Numbered from the stretch's first letter, positions 28,801 to 35,365 are shown. The stretch: DNA of 49,083 nt from Akkermansiaceae bacterium (GCA_903906515.1 CAIVKO010000067.1:1-49083), one strand, 5' to 3'. Program-made: numbers and translations. The notes: generated by a model not told the origin, from the letters alone.

Positions 28801-29177
28801 GGGTGTTCAGTGTGTATGTCGATCACATGATGTCGATCGACTGGAACGGAACCACCAACACCATCGACCAGGTAAACATCCAGCACGGACTCCAGCTCGG
28901 CGCGTCTTCGACCATCGTATTCACCGGTCTTGGTGGCGAGCTGCATGATAGTGCTTATGTCTTCGCCACTTATGACACATTCACCGGTCCGGTCACGCAG
29001 TTCGGCACGGTCGTTGACATACCGACAGGTTACACCATCGACTATGCATACGGAGCTGGAAACAATCAGCTGGCACTTGTTGCTATTCCCGAACAAGGAG
29101 CCGCGCTGTTAGGTGGACTGGGCATGTTGTTTCTGCTGAAACGCCGCCGCATAGGCGGGAGAGTGTGCAAGGGTTAA
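16869..29177 (+). CDS. Giant autotransporter-associated beta-strand repeat (PATR) surface protein with PEP-CTERM-like tail
   Basis: Protein of 4,102 residues predicted to be exported and displayed as a long beta-helical fibre. A signal peptide covers residues 1-30 (AAALVGLITAHTAHAAS), then the opening LTWDGNGSQGGSGTWN typical of these proteins. Residues about 135-3480 are a continuous array of PATR hinges (consensus LTKTGTGTLTLSGTNTYSG, TTIS, G). A PATR end-cap follows at about 3480-3560. A separate beta domain (about 3645-3765, SVDLGRIHAGGTFGTQAL) comes next, then a second short PATR part with its own cap (about 3905-3960). The tail IPEQGAALLGGLGMLFLLKRRR is a PEP-CTERM-like signal with Gln for Pro. 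There is no autotransporter barrel. I noticed only one Cys, four residues from the end. Confidence 0.93.
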   Translation: MKLSSAFYFVRRGSLAAALVGLITAHTAHAASLTWDGNGSQGGSGTWNTNNTANWWNGTVDVVWPALGGTNDDAVFGGTAGTVTISTVTANDLTFNTTGYTLSSGTLTLNGTTPTITAGSGISTAISSTIAGTVGLTKAGLGTLTLSGTNTYSGVTRITGGSVVITGDSNLGSAPGIATAGSLVLDGGTLSTSGTFSLNANRGIVVGPSSGQGDGTISVTSGELTYNGIITSNGASGTGNLVKSGAGTLTLGGSNTFTGNTTISSGTLKIASITAIPSGTGKGDLSIAGTLDLNGYGITLNGLSGAGSITSSAAGTINLTVGGNNKGGTYTGVLGNGSGTVGLTKIGTGTLVLGGNNTFTGGVIINAGTLQLGSTTGLGAATNTVTFGASAPATTKLQLNGNSITIGGLATNTTPGTVLVENANAGAATLTINQSATTTFAGVLQDGTGGGAMSLTKSGTGVLTLSGTNTFTGSTTISGGTLALSGGSAIADSAAVSLADTSGAILLLNANETIGSLSGGGATGGNVNLQGFTLTTGGATNYAGTISGSGSLIKTGTGVFTLSRGNTYAGSTSIKNGQIALGIDNALTTSTVLTLGDGTTNTSGVLKLNNYQQTLAGLTTAGNGSADGIGNRVINGSATTKTLTLNNTNNYSFSGILGGSTSDENNFNLVKSGTGTLTLSGTNTYSGTTTINAGTVSVGNISNGLGSGASAIALSGGTLSYSGNNANFTRGFTISTSGGQIDTTTAGQTLTLNTGGVAITTTGNFTVGGTGNTTISSNITGASGGILTKTGTGTLTLSGTNSYSGVTNIKNGTIALGVNNGVNQSATVTLGDATANTNGVLRLNGYAQTVSGLTITGAGTGNRVTGGSATLSNLTINNSGGVAFGGILGGTGTDENNLALIKSGAGVLTLSGTNTYTGGTTLSAGTLAIAASSNLGAGTLSIGAGTLQITNNIAASARAINLTDATSAISVDTGMSYTSSGSITGTGALNATGAGTLVVSGTSNDYSGGTNIKNGGITLGANNALPIGTLVTLGNLTVSGKLTLNGYNQTVSGLLMSGTGTTNRVINGKSTAVTFTINNSADSSFAGILGGATANENNFGLTKTGSGKLTLSGVNTYTGNTVISTGTLALGSASVSIPTGASAGNVQVDGTLDVNGQSPTINGLSGSGIILNNGATGKTISVGNNDQTSTFTGVIQDGTGTIALTKVGAGVLTLSNANTYSGNTTVTLGTLKIGNASAIPSGTGKGNVALTGSLDLNGNSVTLNGLSGAGGISSSVAGTMTLSVGANDQTSSYTGVIANGTATSLGLTKVGTGTLTISGNSTYSGDTTISAGTLKLNGTAAIPSGASKGNLSIASGAFLDMNNRSQTINGLTGSGTITTNSATAVTLTVGGNNQTSTFDGVIQNGSGTVALLKTGSGTLTLAGNNTFTGGVTINTTGVLQLANAGAINASGVNTVTFGSGASAATKLQLNGNSVTIAGLQTNATTAGSPIVENANAASSTLTINNSSNFTYASAINDGTGGGALALVKTGSGTQTLTGTSTYTGGTTISGGILAISKDAALGATSGLLTIGSGKLEATATISSTTRNIAVTSASSAIIVDPGFTYTEAGVISGSGTLNKEGTGILQISGTANTYSGGTVVTAGLLDVTATSGTPLGQDINTNNITVNAGGNLSLSNTSNKGANQSITVNSSSSALGGIGFSNTGLTLAQLAGMFTDSTGSYGGVLSVNNGISYSSNINLTSFGSGAGQGYWFLGSASTGTVSNITIGAGSTYRLGGGGGTLTLSGANLLTGNNDVLVGSGLTNGNGMVIANVAENYTGKTTVTGGAIYSIGLDTSLGAVPGGATPGKVTLDNGTLQARAAMTISANRGFAVGPASGSGSGTIDTNGNAVSYGGIIANNGSGTGGLIKIGAGTLTLTGNQNTYTGATTINNGTINFSGINDLGAGTAINFGTGTTGGTLQYASGNTADITARTVTFGTSGGTIDTNGNNVSFANPTFGTGSFSKIGTGTLTLNAVNAMGNITIGAGTLKLGVANAIPVTSSLTLNGGASSAGNLDINGFDTTVMNLAGTTNTVLGKVINSAVGTAKALTVNSNANTTFAGILADNTGTGGTLALVKTGASTLTLSGPNTYSGGTTISTGTLTVTGDSALGTVPGTATPGSITIASGASLGTVTNSFEINANRGIAINGNTAASVAVGTGLTLTYNGIIANTGGTTGGLTKTNTTGTLVLGGTNTYAGDTTVAGGTLRVANNTAIPSGAGKGNVSLTGTLNLNGNAITVNGLTGAGSVTSSVAGAAGITVGSNNQTSSFAGTIVNGSGTVSLGKTGTGTLTLSGTNTYTGGTTISQGVLSIAADANIGGVPGVATPGNIVINGGSLSTSASFTLNANRGIAVGPASGAGTGTLDAAAGTTLTYNGIVADNGAGSGGLTKSNTTGTLVLGGTNTYSGDTTVLGGTLKLGNVAAIPSGSGKGNLALTGTLDLNNLSPTVNGISGTGTVTNNLTGTATFTVGGNGATSSFGGIIQDGNGTVALTKTGTGTLSLSAANTYSGNTTIDAGGVLEATISTAIPSGLGKGNVIVNGTLDLDTSLTLNGLSGSGTISTDTASAIVLTAGANDQTSNFAGNIVNGGGGGTVGLTKTGTGTLTLSGNNTYSGATTISTGTLKMGSATGLSPNSTLTISGPGFLDINGNNVAMDGLLGTGTILNNGANDATLTAGAAGGSTSFGGVIADGTKAISLTKSGSGTLTLTGINTYSGNTTIANGTLSVANIGAGGNIGTGTNPIILGDATNKGTLSYTGTSDLTYTRGFTVNAGGGEINTTAVGKTLTLQGTDITAAGTFTVSGAGNAIVQSTITGSGGLTKANTGSMILSSVNTYSGNTTISTGTLQVTNAAAIPSGTGKGNVIDNGTLDVNNLSLTLNGLSGSGIVTNTAGSPVTLTVGGNDATAHFTGTIQDGSGVTSLVKTGTGIQTLGGSNTYSGDTTISSGTLQFGIATAIPSGSSKGNVALGSGGTLDLNDFDVSINGLSGSGLVTNNAGDSTLTVGNNNQTSTFSGNIQNGTGIIGLTKTGSGILTLSGNNTFSGATLIEQGTLSMGSDTGLSAASTLTIGNAGALDLNGKVIAIDGLAGTGSITNNSSTDVTLTIGSSGGSGTFGGTINDGTGVIGLVKTGSGTVTLSNVNRYSGHTTVTGGLLAITSYGALGEIPATVHPANIVLNGGGISAANTFVIDSKRGIAVGPATGSGVGILDAALNQTLTYNGILANNGSGTGGLTKTGLGTLSLGGSNTYSGDTTVSSGSLQIANAAAIPSGTGKGNLQLSATLDLNNNSILVNGLSGQGLVTNTKTGSVTLTAGGNDQTSTFGGVIENGNGTTALTKTGTGVLTLTGTNTFSGGTTISAGTLAVGSDANLGTVPNLATPANLVINAGATLTATSTFTLASNRGIAVGPSGAGIIDVASSQTLTYGGAIANNGGSGGFTKAGTGTLILTGNSTYTGTTTVESGVMTVNGNIGGSGATVVKTGATLNGTGTTGAMDVQSDGTLQPGDGGIGTLTVSGHLTLAGIANFELGTPGANHASPGTSDRVDVTGDVNYGGTINLIDNNNAGGLGSAGAGSYKLITYTGTSSGNFTGVTGLPKYHNAFHDVPADKALYIDLYDYAVATITPSVDLGRIHAGGTFGTQALTVGNTTAAGNFTESLGGVFGTTATGFTSSGSVTGIAGQSNNSSNMIVGISDNTAGQKTGLIGVNFTSQAVSSSGLANTALTSQNVTVNGFAYTGQSVWNIEGSGSWGNNVNAYGNWTHAGGVAGLDGILSVNDTATFGNATSGPSTVSLNGANPSLSGIRFDHDQSYTLALGTGGSLTFKGNGAAAVIADDNGNHTISAPMALASNANVSVAHASDTLTISGAISGSGNGITKSGDGTLALTGNSGYTGATLVSAGTLLVNGSLGNTSTTVASGATLAGNGTLGGDVTVHGNIAPGNPNEIGTIGVFSVYVDHMMSIDWNGTTNTIDQVNIQHGLQLGASSTIVFTGLGGELHDSAYVFATYDTFTGPVTQFGTVVDIPTGYTIDYAYGAGNNQLALVAIPEQGAALLGGLGMLFLLKRRRIGGRVCKG
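17270..27360 (+). repeat. Array of 32 PATR hinge motifs delimiting 31 modules of recurring classes
   Basis: Thirty-two near-identical hinges divide the array into 31 spacers of mostly 70-100 residues. Reading them by eye they fall into classes. A (10 copies, plus 2 variants lacking IPSG) has AIPSGTGKGN, LDLNG, GLSGSG and GGNDQTSTF. B (6) has LG-VPG-ATPG, NANRGIAVGPASG and LTYNGIIANNG. C (2) has SYTG, TRGFT and FTVSG. D (3, plus 1 divergent) has TLGD, GNRV and ILGG. E (2) has NTVTFG, KLQLNGN and VENANA. G (2) has AINLT or NIAVT with SAI. Three modules are single (F, H, I). The order is B-A-E-F-D-C-D-G-D-A-A-A-E-G-H-B-I-D-B-A-B-A-A-A-C-A-A-A-B-A-B. A 33rd hinge lies at about 28585, outside the array. 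Confidence 0.85.
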
Positions 29178-29181
29178 TTAA

Positions 29182-29233
29182 GGCGTCGGGCAGGATGCCC
29201 GCGCCACGTGGCCCGGGCATTCTGCCCGACGCC
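29182..29233. repeat. 52-base near-perfect palindrome between convergent genes
   Basis: Left arm GGCGTCGGGCAGGATGCCCG and the matching right arm pair around the centre GCCACGTGGC, with only two mismatched positions per arm. It lies 4 bases after the repeat-protein stop and 61 bases before the end of the DUF6288-like gene. It could stop transcription from both sides but has no long T-run. The arms contain GGGCAGGATGCCC / GGGCATTCTGCCC, sharing the word structure of the palindrome at 1526-1542. Confidence 0.75.
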
Positions 29234-29294
29234 TCCAAATAAAGGGCGACTCCCGATTACCCTGAAAACTTTGTTCCGTTCGATTTGATGGGGC

Positions 29295-32200
29295 TCATTT
29301 CGCGCCGCGCTTCATCACGACCCACTGCGATTTCCAACCCACAGGATTCTTGCTGTTGAATCCGCCTGCCTCGATGAAGAGGTAATCACCGCCATCAATG
29401 GTTTTGGGCGTGATTTTAAGAGTTTGGAAGCGATTGAGGTCCATCAGGAGGTTGCCGGACCAAATGTAGGCGTCGGAGTTGGTTTGGCCACCGTCCTGAA
29501 AGGTAAGACTCGGGATGGGTGGATTCTTGATGCTTCCCTTGGCGGCCGGGACGAATTCCTCGATGGTCGATACCATCGCTACAGTCGTCCAAGTGCCGAG
29601 GAGTTTCGGATCGGCCACAAACTTGCCGTCGTAATGGAACGGCTTGGCTTCATTGGAAATATCCCCTTTTTCCGGATCCTGTTTCTCCTGCCATTCGGAT
29701 GTGAGCATGGGCATCACGGTGGCGGCCTTGCGGAATGTGGCGGCGTCGAGCGGCGGCACATTCATTTCTTCTAACAAAAGTTGGAAAGTCCCCTGTGGCA
29801 ACGGAGGCATGGTCACAATCGCCTTTTCACCGTATCGCAGGAATGATGTCGCGGCCAATGTGACGGGTCCTTTTTTGAATTCATCGATGAAGTCCTGTGT
29901 GATGAAGGCACCACGGGGCTGCCCTCCTTCGCGCCTGCCGATACCGCTCTTGTTTTCGATAAGTTGCTTGCCATTGATGTAAATCCGGTAGCCATCCCCG
30001 CAACCGACATCCGATTTGTCACCAATCCTCAAACGGTAGTGATGCCCCTCCTTGAGCGGCGGGATCTGGAAGGTTCCGCGCATCAGCAGGACCTCCTTGT
30101 CCCAGAGCGTGCGCATCGACCGGCCGATCCCGCATTTGAATTTGGCCATCTCCGCCATGTCGGTGATCAGTTTGCCATTGTATTGTCCGAACGGAGCTTG
30201 TCCCTGCTTCCATCCAGCCTTGGCCGGGTCGAAATCCGGTTTGAACCATGATTCCATTCCCGCAGGATACGTGACTTTCCGGTAACGCCACGGCGATGCG
30301 TCGTAGGCCTGTTTCTCCTGTGGATCGAACATGAAGTAATCCCACTTCGCTTCTTTCAAATTAGGTCCGTAGGGGTGCCATTCGTAATCATTCTGGCCGA
30401 TTTTTTCATAGAGGCGGACGAGATCGTTCAACGGACCCGCGCCGCCGACATAGTTTCTTTGAACCTTGGCCGCAGCCGCGTCTAACAACTTGGAACGGTT
30501 AGTTGCCATGTGCTCGTAGATCAGCCGGTCACGGATAAGCGGTTGCATCGCCTTGAGCAGGTCGGGGCCAAATTTGTCGGAGTCTGCGCTCAGGAAGATT
30601 TCATCGTAGGGCAACGAATCTTTGGGAAATCGTTGTTTAGCGATCCCATAGAGAACATCATAACCGCCGGGCACGGTGGACAGGGTTTTGGCGATGAACT
30701 CGAGGTGGGAATTGTAAACCGAGCTGATGTCCAGGCCGCCGTCAGCGGTCTGCTTGCCGGCATAGTTGGAATATGCGCTCTTGAGGCATTCCATGGCCAG
30801 TTTCTGCACCTCGGGGCCTGCATCGCGCAGGTTGATGGCCAATGGTCCGTAACGCACGGGGCCTGAAGCATTCCACCGCTGGCACTGGGTCAGCATTTCG
30901 CCGATGGCGGGGATGGCCTTGCGGTAACAGCGATCATCGGTGACGACCGGTGCCAAGGCACACAGGGCCGCGTTTTGAATCCACCACTCCTGATGCTTGA
31001 GCAATCCGGTGATGAGATCGAGATGCGGAGCGATCGCGTCCGCAGAAGCATGGGAGAGAAGCATCAGGATGGCATGCTTGACCCACCATGATTCTTCAGG
31101 ATTTCTCAGCATTTCGATCAACTCGTCGAACCCTTGTTTGCCGAGGAAAGTGGTGAGTTCTTCGCCAGCGAGTCTTTCACCGATCGCCTGGATGATGGCA
31201 CGGCGTACGCGCGGGTCGGTCGAGTGAAACAGGTCCATGGCCGGTTTTTGGCGGATTTTTCCAGTACCGCTCGCTGCGCCCAGATAGGTGCTATCCAGCC
31301 CCATGAGGTGACATCGTAACTGGCTCCGCCGATAATGCCGAATGAGCCATCGAACCGGCGTGATAGTTCATAATGCCAGCGCCGGTTCTCCATGAACTCG
31401 CGGTAGAGTTCGGGTTGTTTTCCATAGAGAAGTCCCATGGCGGCACTGCGCCATAGCTCACCGATTCCTCCACCGGTGTGGCCATGGAGCATGAAAGTGG
31501 TGGTGTAAAATCCGGTTAAGGCGGTTGCATCGCGGGCACCGGCATACACCGATTTTTCACCATCCGGCGTGAGCGACGCCGCAGCCGCCATGGCGAATGA
31601 AAGCGTGCCGTTCTTGCCGTTGTCCACGAACCCGAATTCCGGCAGGTTGTCGCCATAAGGATTGTTGCCACGGCCGGCAAAGCGGAAATATTGGGTCAGC
31701 ACTCTGTGCAGGGATGGATCCGGGATTTTCGCGCCGCATTCTTTGGCCAGCATCAAAAAGGTGACCACCGAGGTGCCCGCGGCATTGTGGAGTCCACCGC
31801 CGCCGCCGTAGGTGACTGCCGCCGCGTGGCCTTTTTGGGACCAACCGCCCATGAATTCCTCTTTGACCGCAGTGTCCGCCCATGCCTGGATGATCGGCAA
31901 AGCGTCTTTGTCCCCAGTCCGCAGGTAGTATTCGCACAAGGGAATCCCTCCATAGCCGAGGTGCCACGAATAGGTGGGTGGCTTTTTGTCAGCCAGGCTG
32001 TGAACCCATTCACGAACCGGCGGGTGATCCCTTCTCGATGTTCTGAATCTTCATCGTAAAGGCTGGCTGATGCAGTTCGATACCAATGCCGACCGGGCCA
32101 AAACGGTCGATGGTTTCCATGGATTTGGTTTCCTGAGGCGCGGTGGAGAAGAGTGGCGGAGTTTTGTAGAAAGAGGCTGCGGTCTTCGTTGTGGCAGCTC

Positions 32201-32312
32201 CCTGCGCGCCGCCATCCGCTGCCAAAGTTGCCGGCATGATCCCAAGGGAAAGGCTAACAGTTGTTCCTATGATCCAGCCGCGTGACAATTTTTTCATCGT
32301 GATCTTTTTCAT
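29295..32312 (-). pseudogene. Exported DUF6288-like HEAT-repeat protein, broken by a deletion and a frameshift
   Basis: Three consecutive minus-strand frames together read as one protein. Piece 1 (32312-32010) has a signal peptide (IIGTTVSLSLGIMPATLAAD) and the start of a PDZ-like region (GPVGIGIELHQPAFTMKIQN, IEKGSPA), then hits a stop. Piece 2 (readable from about 32040 in another frame) has WVHSLADKKPPTYSWHLGYG, EYYLRTGDKDALPIIQAW and FDGSFGIIGGASYDVTSWG. Piece 3 (31304-29295, another frame) continues LDSTYLGAASGTGKIRQ with HEAT-like repeats and a C-terminal domain (YRLRIGDKSDVGCGDGYRIY). One missing G in the run at 31299-31302 would join pieces 2 and 3. Between pieces 1 and 2 the rest of the PDZ-like domain appears to be missing. 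Function unknown even when intact; the family name is from memory of its layout. Confidence 0.7.
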
Positions 32313-32571
32313 ATCATTGAGGTGGAGATTTTTTTGGGAACAACCGGGGTTTCCACAAAGCTTTCGTGTCTACGCTTCATCTGCGGCCGTAGTTTCAGGA
32401 AATATGAGGCCTTGGATGGCGTGCATGGCAGACGCCATGGGAGGCTTTGGGGCAAAAACCCGGTGATTTGACACGCTTTTTGACTGCGCGTCGTTCCTTC
32501 GGTGCCGCCATTATCATGGCAGCAGTCCGCACACATTGAGTGGCCGATGTGACGACCGAGAGCAACGTCGG

Positions 32572-32895
32572 TTAGAGCAACCCTTGCTCGCGCAGCTCGG
32601 CATCCACTTCATCGTAATCCGGCGCGCCGATGCCGGCGTCGCGGATGCGTTGGATCCTGCGGCGCACTCCCACACGGCTTTTCGGTCCGGTGACCAGGCT
32701 GGCCACCCCGCCGACGACGACTGGAAGCATGGCGACAATCGCCAGCGCTCCAAGACCGATTCCCACCCCGCGGCGCGCGTTGGGGTGCATCAAATCGCCT
32801 AATAATAGACCTGCTGCCGCTCCAAGAAGGGCCGGTGCGGCGAGGGTGCTGTTTTCCACCCATGCGGGTGTCGTTTCCGTGTGCTCGTCTGACAT
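32572..32895 (-). CDS. Small two-helix membrane protein of unknown function
   Basis: Unrecognised protein of 107 residues. The ATG at 32895 gives MSDEHTETTPAWVEN, a hydrophobic segment (TLAAPALLGAAAGLLLGDLM, about residues 17-36) and a second one after a short basic turn (GVGIGLGALAIVAMLPVVVGG, about 44-66). A basic, then acidic cytoplasmic tail ends ELREQGLL. A longer in-frame start at 32943 lacks support. It is divergent from the mannose-1-phosphate guanylyltransferase gene 106 bases away. The 259 bases between it and the broken gene hold only a small hairpin ATGGCGT/ACGCCAT (32416-32438). Confidence 0.7.
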   Translation of the reverse strand: MSDEHTETTPAWVENSTLAAPALLGAAAGLLLGDLMHPNARRGVGIGLGALAIVAMLPVVVGGVASLVTGPKSRVGVRRRIQRIRDAGIGAPDYDEVDAELREQGLL

Positions 32896-33001
32896 GGGGC
32901 CGAATCTACCCGCATCCGGTGCCGGCGACAACCATGGAAACATGAAATTTCACGGATTCCGCCTTTTCAGCCGGAAAAAAATGCACAACTATACCTCCAC
33001 T

Positions 33002-34084
33002 ATGCCAGTTCAAGAAAATACCTACGCCTTGATTCTCGCCGGTGGTTCCGGGACCCGCTTTTGGCCGCTGAGCCGAAATTCCCTGCCGAAACAACTTCTG
33101 GACCTTTTCGGCCACGGCACACTGCTCGAACAAACGATCCGCCGACTGGACGGTGTGGTGCCATTGGAAAACATCCTCATTCTAACCAATGAAAAACAAC
33201 TGGATGCCGTGCGCACCAACGCAACAATGATCCCCGCTGAAAATATCTTCGCAGAACCGGCGAAACGCGATACCGGCCCAGCCGTGGCACTCGGAGTCGC
33301 ACTCGTCGCCGCTAGAAACCCTAACGCCCTGATGATGGTCCTTCCATCGGACCAACTGATCCAGGACGCAGCCGCCTTCCGGTCCGTCATGAGCGATGCC
33401 CTGGCCGCTGCGGAAATGTCAGACGGGCTCGTCACCATCGGCATCCAGCCAACTTGGCCCTGCCCGTCCTATGGTTATATCGAGCGCGGCGAACCCGCGT
33501 CCATCCCGGGACTCGTTTGTGAAAACCCACCCCACGAGGTGAAACGCTTCCGCGAAAAACCCGACCCGGAACTCGCCGCGCAATTTCTCCGCCAAGGTGG
33601 GTTTTCATGGAATGCGGGCATGTTCGTTTGGTCATTGCCCACCGTGATCCGGCAACTCAACCAACACGCTCCGGAACTCGGGAAATTCGTAGCGGAAATC
33701 CAACAATCCCCGGATATCCCCACCACCATCGCCACCCGCTTCGCAACCCTGCCCGCCCGCTCGATCGACTACGCGCTCATGGAATCCGCCGACCGCGTCC
33801 TCAACATCGAGGCCACCTTTGATTGGGATGATGTCGGCTCGTGGATCTCCATCGCCAAATACCTTGGAACACACGGTGATGAAAACCGCTCCAACCAAAC
33901 AATCTCCGAACTGGATTCCAATAACAACATCGTCTTCAACGCCCTGCCCGGAAGTCACATCGCTCTGTTAGGAGTGAGCGACCTCATCGTCGTGCAAACC
34001 AAGGACGCTCTGCTCGTCGCCAACCGCCACCAGGCGGACGCCATCAAGAATCTAAGCCCGCTGCTTCCCGAAGAGTTGCTTTGA
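33002..34084 (+). CDS. manC: Mannose-1-phosphate guanylyltransferase
   Basis: Cytoplasmic nucleotidyltransferase of 360 residues making GDP-mannose from GTP and mannose 1-phosphate for polysaccharide and glycan synthesis. Seen are the signature ALILAGGSGTRFWPLSR with PKQ (residues 9-30), ILTNEKQ, AEPAKRDTGPAVALG, VLPSDQLI, PSYGYIERG, VKRFREKPD, FSWNAGMFVW and the SIDYALME / FDWDDVGSW region. It lacks the C-terminal isomerase domain of bifunctional proteins, as expected for this length. The start is uncertain: in-frame ATGs at 32981 and 32942 would add 7 or 20 residues, and no site has a clear ribosome binding sequence. Confidence 0.93.
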   Translation: MPVQENTYALILAGGSGTRFWPLSRNSLPKQLLDLFGHGTLLEQTIRRLDGVVPLENILILTNEKQLDAVRTNATMIPAENIFAEPAKRDTGPAVALGVALVAARNPNALMMVLPSDQLIQDAAAFRSVMSDALAAAEMSDGLVTIGIQPTWPCPSYGYIERGEPASIPGLVCENPPHEVKRFREKPDPELAAQFLRQGGFSWNAGMFVWSLPTVIRQLNQHAPELGKFVAEIQQSPDIPTTIATRFATLPARSIDYALMESADRVLNIEATFDWDDVGSWISIAKYLGTHGDENRSNQTISELDSNNNIVFNALPGSHIALLGVSDLIVVQTKDALLVANRHQADAIKNLSPLLPEELL

Positions 34085-34139
34085 GCGGACTAGAAACTAC
34101 CCTTGCGAACTTGTCTTGACCGCTGCACACTTCGGTCTG

Positions 34140-34571
34140 TTGACTACGGACGTTTCCAACTCCCCTCACCCCGCGCTCGGCATCGATCATGGTGCCTCAC
34201 GCATCGGCATTGCTGCCACCGACGATTTCGGCATTCTCGCCCATCCCGTGGAAACCATCGACTGCGGGCGGGTGAATGCCATCGAGCGCATTGCACAACT
34301 CGCTCACTTACGGAAAACCCGCACGCTCGTTCTGGGTTTGCCTCTGCGCATGGATGGCAGCGAGGGGGATTCCGCCGCCAAGGTCCGTGATTTCGCCGCT
34401 TTGTTGACACAACGATTGCCGGATATCCCACTGGTGTTCATCGATGAATCGCTGACCACCTCCAGCGCCGCAGCCAAACTCCGCGAAGCGGGCCGCAATG
34501 CCCGCAAACAAAAAGCCGTGATCGACCAGGCTGCCGCAGTGGAGATCCTGAACCTGTGGATGGGAATCTAA
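34140..34571 (+). CDS. ruvX: Putative pre-16S rRNA nuclease / Holliday junction resolvase, YqgF family
   Basis: Small RNase H-fold nuclease of about 143 residues acting in 16S rRNA 5' end maturation, also proposed in recombination. Family motifs are ALGIDHGASRIGIAATDD, LVLGLPLRMDGSEGDSA, PLVFIDESLTTSSAAAKL and KAVIDQAAAVEIL. The catalytic acids are Asp in GIDHG, Glu in DES and Asp in IDQAAA. There is no suitable ATG: TTG at 34140 or TTG at 34116 are the in-frame choices, and 34140 gives the shorter, more typical N terminus. truA follows after 35 bases and probably shares the transcript. Confidence 0.9.
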   Translation: MTTDVSNSPHPALGIDHGASRIGIAATDDFGILAHPVETIDCGRVNAIERIAQLAHLRKTRTLVLGLPLRMDGSEGDSAAKVRDFAALLTQRLPDIPLVFIDESLTTSSAAAKLREAGRNARKQKAVIDQAAAVEILNLWMGI

Positions 34572-34606
34572 CAAATCTCAAATTTCAAATTTCTAATCCC
34601 CCATCC

Positions 34607-35365
34607 ATGCCCCTCAAGCTCACCATCGCCTATGACGGACGCCCCTACAACGGTTGGCAATCGCAGGCGTGTGGCAACACCGTGCAGGATTTCATCGTAA
34701 AGGCGCTTGAGGAAGTGGCCAAGCAACCGCTGAAACTCCAGGGGTCCGGTCGCACGGACACCGGCGTGCACGCGCTTGCCCAGACCGCACACTTCGAACC
34801 GCCGCCGGAAAGTTCGATGAATCCATGCAACTGGGTGCCGGCGCTGAATTGCAAACTGCCACCCACCATCCGCATCATGGCCTGCGAGGAGGTTGCACAA
34901 GATTTCCACAGCCGCTTCTCGGCCATCGGGAAAATCTATCATTATGATCTCTGCACCGATCCCGTGCTACCGCCGTTGAAAGCCGGGCTCGCCTGGCATC
35001 TACCACGCTTGCTGGATGCGGATGTTCTCCAACAGGCGCTCGATCTGTTCAAAGGCCGTCACGATTTCCATGCCTTCGCCGCCTATCGCGGCAACGAGCA
35101 ACCGGATATGGATTGGTTCCGCACCATCCACCGCGCCGAAATGGAAACCCTCGCCGACGGCTACCGCATCAGCTGGGTGGGCGACGGATTCCTCTACAAG
35201 ATGGTTAGATTTCTCACCGGTGCCGCCGTCCAGGCCGCGCAAGGCCGCCTCCGCATGGATGACCTCGCCGCGCTGCTCGACCAAGCTCCCGGCCTGCCCC
35301 TCGGCAAGGCCCCAAACTGCGCCCCTGCGGACGGGCTTTACCTGCAACAGGTGCTTTACCGTTGA
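34607..35365 (+). CDS. truA: tRNA pseudouridine(38-40) synthase
   Basis: Cytoplasmic enzyme of 252 residues isomerising uridines 38-40 in the tRNA anticodon arm. Visible motifs are KLTIAYDGRPYNGWQSQ, the catalytic loop LQGSGRTDTGVHALAQ (catalytic Asp in RTDTG), FHSRFSAIGKIYHYDL, DFHAFAAYRG, WVGDGFLYKMVRFLTGAAV and the closing APADGLYLQQVLY. Length matches the family. The ATG at 34607 was chosen because translation before it reads through the end of ruvX and an AT-rich spacer. Confidence 0.96.
   Translation: MPLKLTIAYDGRPYNGWQSQACGNTVQDFIVKALEEVAKQPLKLQGSGRTDTGVHALAQTAHFEPPPESSMNPCNWVPALNCKLPPTIRIMACEEVAQDFHSRFSAIGKIYHYDLCTDPVLPPLKAGLAWHLPRLLDADVLQQALDLFKGRHDFHAFAAYRGNEQPDMDWFRTIHRAEMETLADGYRISWVGDGFLYKMVRFLTGAAVQAAQGRLRMDDLAALLDQAPGLPLGKAPNCAPADGLYLQQVLYR

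Noticed and set aside
31299..31304. Programmed ribosomal frameshift in the DUF6288-like gene
   Set aside because: Only a four-G run with no slippery heptamer or downstream stimulator is seen, and the gene has a second lesion upstream, so decay or sequencing error is simpler.
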